Shown: positions 33,893 through 34,585 of the stretch, piece by piece
Layout: every line of letters begins with the position of its first letter
Numbering within the stretch: position 1 is the stretch's first letter
Source: Candidatus Bathyarchaeota archaeon
GTDB taxonomy: Archaea; Thermoproteota; Bathyarchaeia; Bathyarchaeales; Bathycorpusculaceae
DNA: 34,585 bases
Direction: 5' to 3'
NCBI GenBank assembly: GCA_022865885.1
Contig: JALHSQ010000020.1
Coordinates: 1-34,585 of the forward strand
Made by a program: the position numbers and the translations under genes
Notes under the pieces: generated by a model
Databases searched by the model: none
Told to the model about the DNA's origin: nothing
The model's input: only the letters and a program-made list of their open reading frames with translations

Positions 33893-34024
33893 ATGGCCCA
33901 GGAAACGGTCAAATGTCCTCAATGCAGCAGTCAGCGAGTGTACAAGGACGGAATCCGATACACGCGTTTCGGAGAAGTGCAGCGATATTTGTGCCGGGAC
34001 TGCTGTTATCGGTTCTCATGTTGA
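33893..34024 (+). pseudogene. Zinc-ribbon head of an integrase/transposase, truncated to 43 aa
   Basis: ATG 33893 follows a strong AGGAGG (33877-33882). The product has a zinc ribbon, C8-x2-C11 and C34-x2-C37 (KCPQCSSQRVYKDG ... RYLCRDCCYRFS), as found at the N-terminus of archaeal tyrosine integrases and some transposases. It stops directly after the ribbon, and the stop codon overlaps a GAGAACAC sequence shared with the 48-bp repeats. The recombinase body is missing. Whether it is the head of the same kind of integrase as the tail at 33475 is inference. Confidence 0.65.
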
Positions 34025-34062
34025 GAACACATTTTATCCCGCACATTCCCCCCCCTCTTTTT
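34023..34062 (+). repeat. Partial third copy of the direct repeat
   Basis: Starts with GAGAACAC and ends with CCCGCA...C8 then a T-rich tract, the two ends of the 48-bp repeat plus its C/T tail. The central inverted-repeat section is missing. It is less certain than copies 1 and 2. Confidence 0.4.
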
Positions 34063-34099
34063 TGTCGAGTTTTGTCCAGGATAGCACTTGGGATTCTGA

Positions 34100-34585
34100 T
34101 CATTTCAGTTCTCCAAGGACTCTTGAGATTTCTTTTGATGTGACTCCTATTGTTTCTGACACTTTGTTGACAACCTCTTCTGTGAATGCTTGGATGGTTT
34201 TTCTTGTTTCTTCTCTAGGATTGATTGAGAATAGTCGGTTCTTGAGTTCTAGCAGGTTGATGTCAGAGTGCCATAGGAGAGCGTAGATGTCGGCAACGTC
34301 TTTGATTCTCTTGTGTTCTTTGTCTCTTCTGGGGGCTGAATTGAGCTTCATCGCTAGTAGCAGTTCTGGTTTAGGTAACAAGACTTTTCTTCCGAAGATG
34401 CTCGTGATCGTGTACATTTCGTGCTGGAACAGAAGCGATAAGAGTGGTTCATCGATCGGCACGAAGCCGAGCAGATCTTTGATTTTGGGATGTATGTAGT
34501 CGACTATTGGATCTATGAATAGCTGGAAAACTCTGAAGAGCGGGAGCTTGGCTGATTCTTCTGGGGTTAGTTCTTTGCCTGTGTC
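34100..34585 (-). CDS. C-terminal part of a nucleotidyltransferase-like protein (5' end outside window)
   Basis: The frame is open on the minus strand from the window edge to TGA at 34100-34102, giving about 161 residues. Near its middle, KVLLPKPELLLAMKLNSAPR followed by KRIKDVADIYALLW is the helix pair that follows the catalytic domain in AbiEii-type and related nucleotidyltransferases ('P...LL..KL.A...R....KD..Dl..L'). A C-terminal helical tail follows. The catalytic GSD/D-x-D motif would be upstream, out of view. The family includes toxins and antitoxins, which would suit the accessory surroundings. An internal GTG at 34460-34462 is not the likely start. Confidence 0.5.
   Translation of the reverse strand, partial: DTGKELTPEESAKLPLFRVFQLFIDPIVDYIHPKIKDLLGFVPIDEPLLSLLFQHEMYTITSIFGRKVLLPKPELLLAMKLNSAPRRDKEHKRIKDVADIYALLWHSDINLLELKNRLFSINPREETRKTIQAFTEEVVNKVSETIGVTSKEISRVLGELK

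Noticed and set aside
1-34585. CRISPR array or rRNA genes
   Set aside because: No regularly spaced short repeats and no rRNA-like conserved blocks were seen on either strand.

Overview
The window reads as a chromosomal segment of an archaeon. The markers are CTP-dependent riboflavin kinase, archaeal/eukaryotic-type prolyl-tRNA synthetase ending in Tyr, endonuclease Q, the archaeal cofactor-independent phosphoglycerate mutase (ApgM), archaeal-type phosphoglycerate kinase, a COG3199-type NAD kinase, an ADP-forming acyl-CoA synthetase alpha subunit, a CofE-like ligase, an archaeal inositol-phosphate synthase, and TATA-box promoters (CTTAAA/TTTATA) about 40 bp before Shine-Dalgarno sites. The mixture with a bacterial-type GAPDH, ThyX and an epimerase-type threonine dehydrogenase suggests a Bathyarchaeia (MCG)-like lineage. 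That placement is inference, not proof.

Layout. (1) 1-4650 is a defence-like block: the tail of a probable ATPase, a type IIG restriction-modification enzyme broken by one extra base in a G5 run, a small cysteine protein, an orphan PD-(D/E)xK-like nuclease and a DUF4760-like membrane protein. (2) 4835-9900 carries an HtpX protease with an EF-hand loop, ThyX, a CofE-like ligase, the alpha subunit of an ADP-forming acyl-CoA synthetase, riboflavin kinase and an unknown protein. (3) 10000-19362 is central carbon metabolism: inositol-phosphate synthase, GcvH with a CoA-disulfide-reductase-type flavoprotein, bacterial-type GAPDH, PGK, a GH57 glycosidase, and an operon of a winged-helix protein, a half-length glycosyltransferase and a full glycogen-synthase-like glycosyltransferase. 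(4) 19577-23915 has a NapH-like membrane ferredoxin, an unknown helical protein, endonuclease Q, a polyferredoxin with an interrupted 5' end and an aldehyde-oxidoreductase-like tail, and a small protein made of four 18-residue cysteine repeats. (5) 24054-32103 has the threonine pathway (KBL and TDH), NAD kinase, ApgM, ProRS and a DAO-family flavoprotein. (6) 32104-34585 is accessory DNA: two near-identical 48-bp direct repeats bracket a RelE/HigB-like toxin candidate, a convergent winged-helix gene and the C-terminal tail of a tyrosine integrase. Just outside lie an integrase-like zinc-ribbon head and a truncated nucleotidyltransferase-like gene.

Together the core genes fit an organism that stores and degrades alpha-glucan, runs lower glycolysis (GAPDH, PGK, ApgM), and converts threonine to glycine and acetyl-CoA, with possible ATP recovery by ADP-forming acetyl-CoA synthetase. 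The less explained parts are the repeat-bounded integrase region, the 18-residue Cys-repeat protein, the ferredoxin with the AOR-like tail and the standalone half glycosyltransferase.
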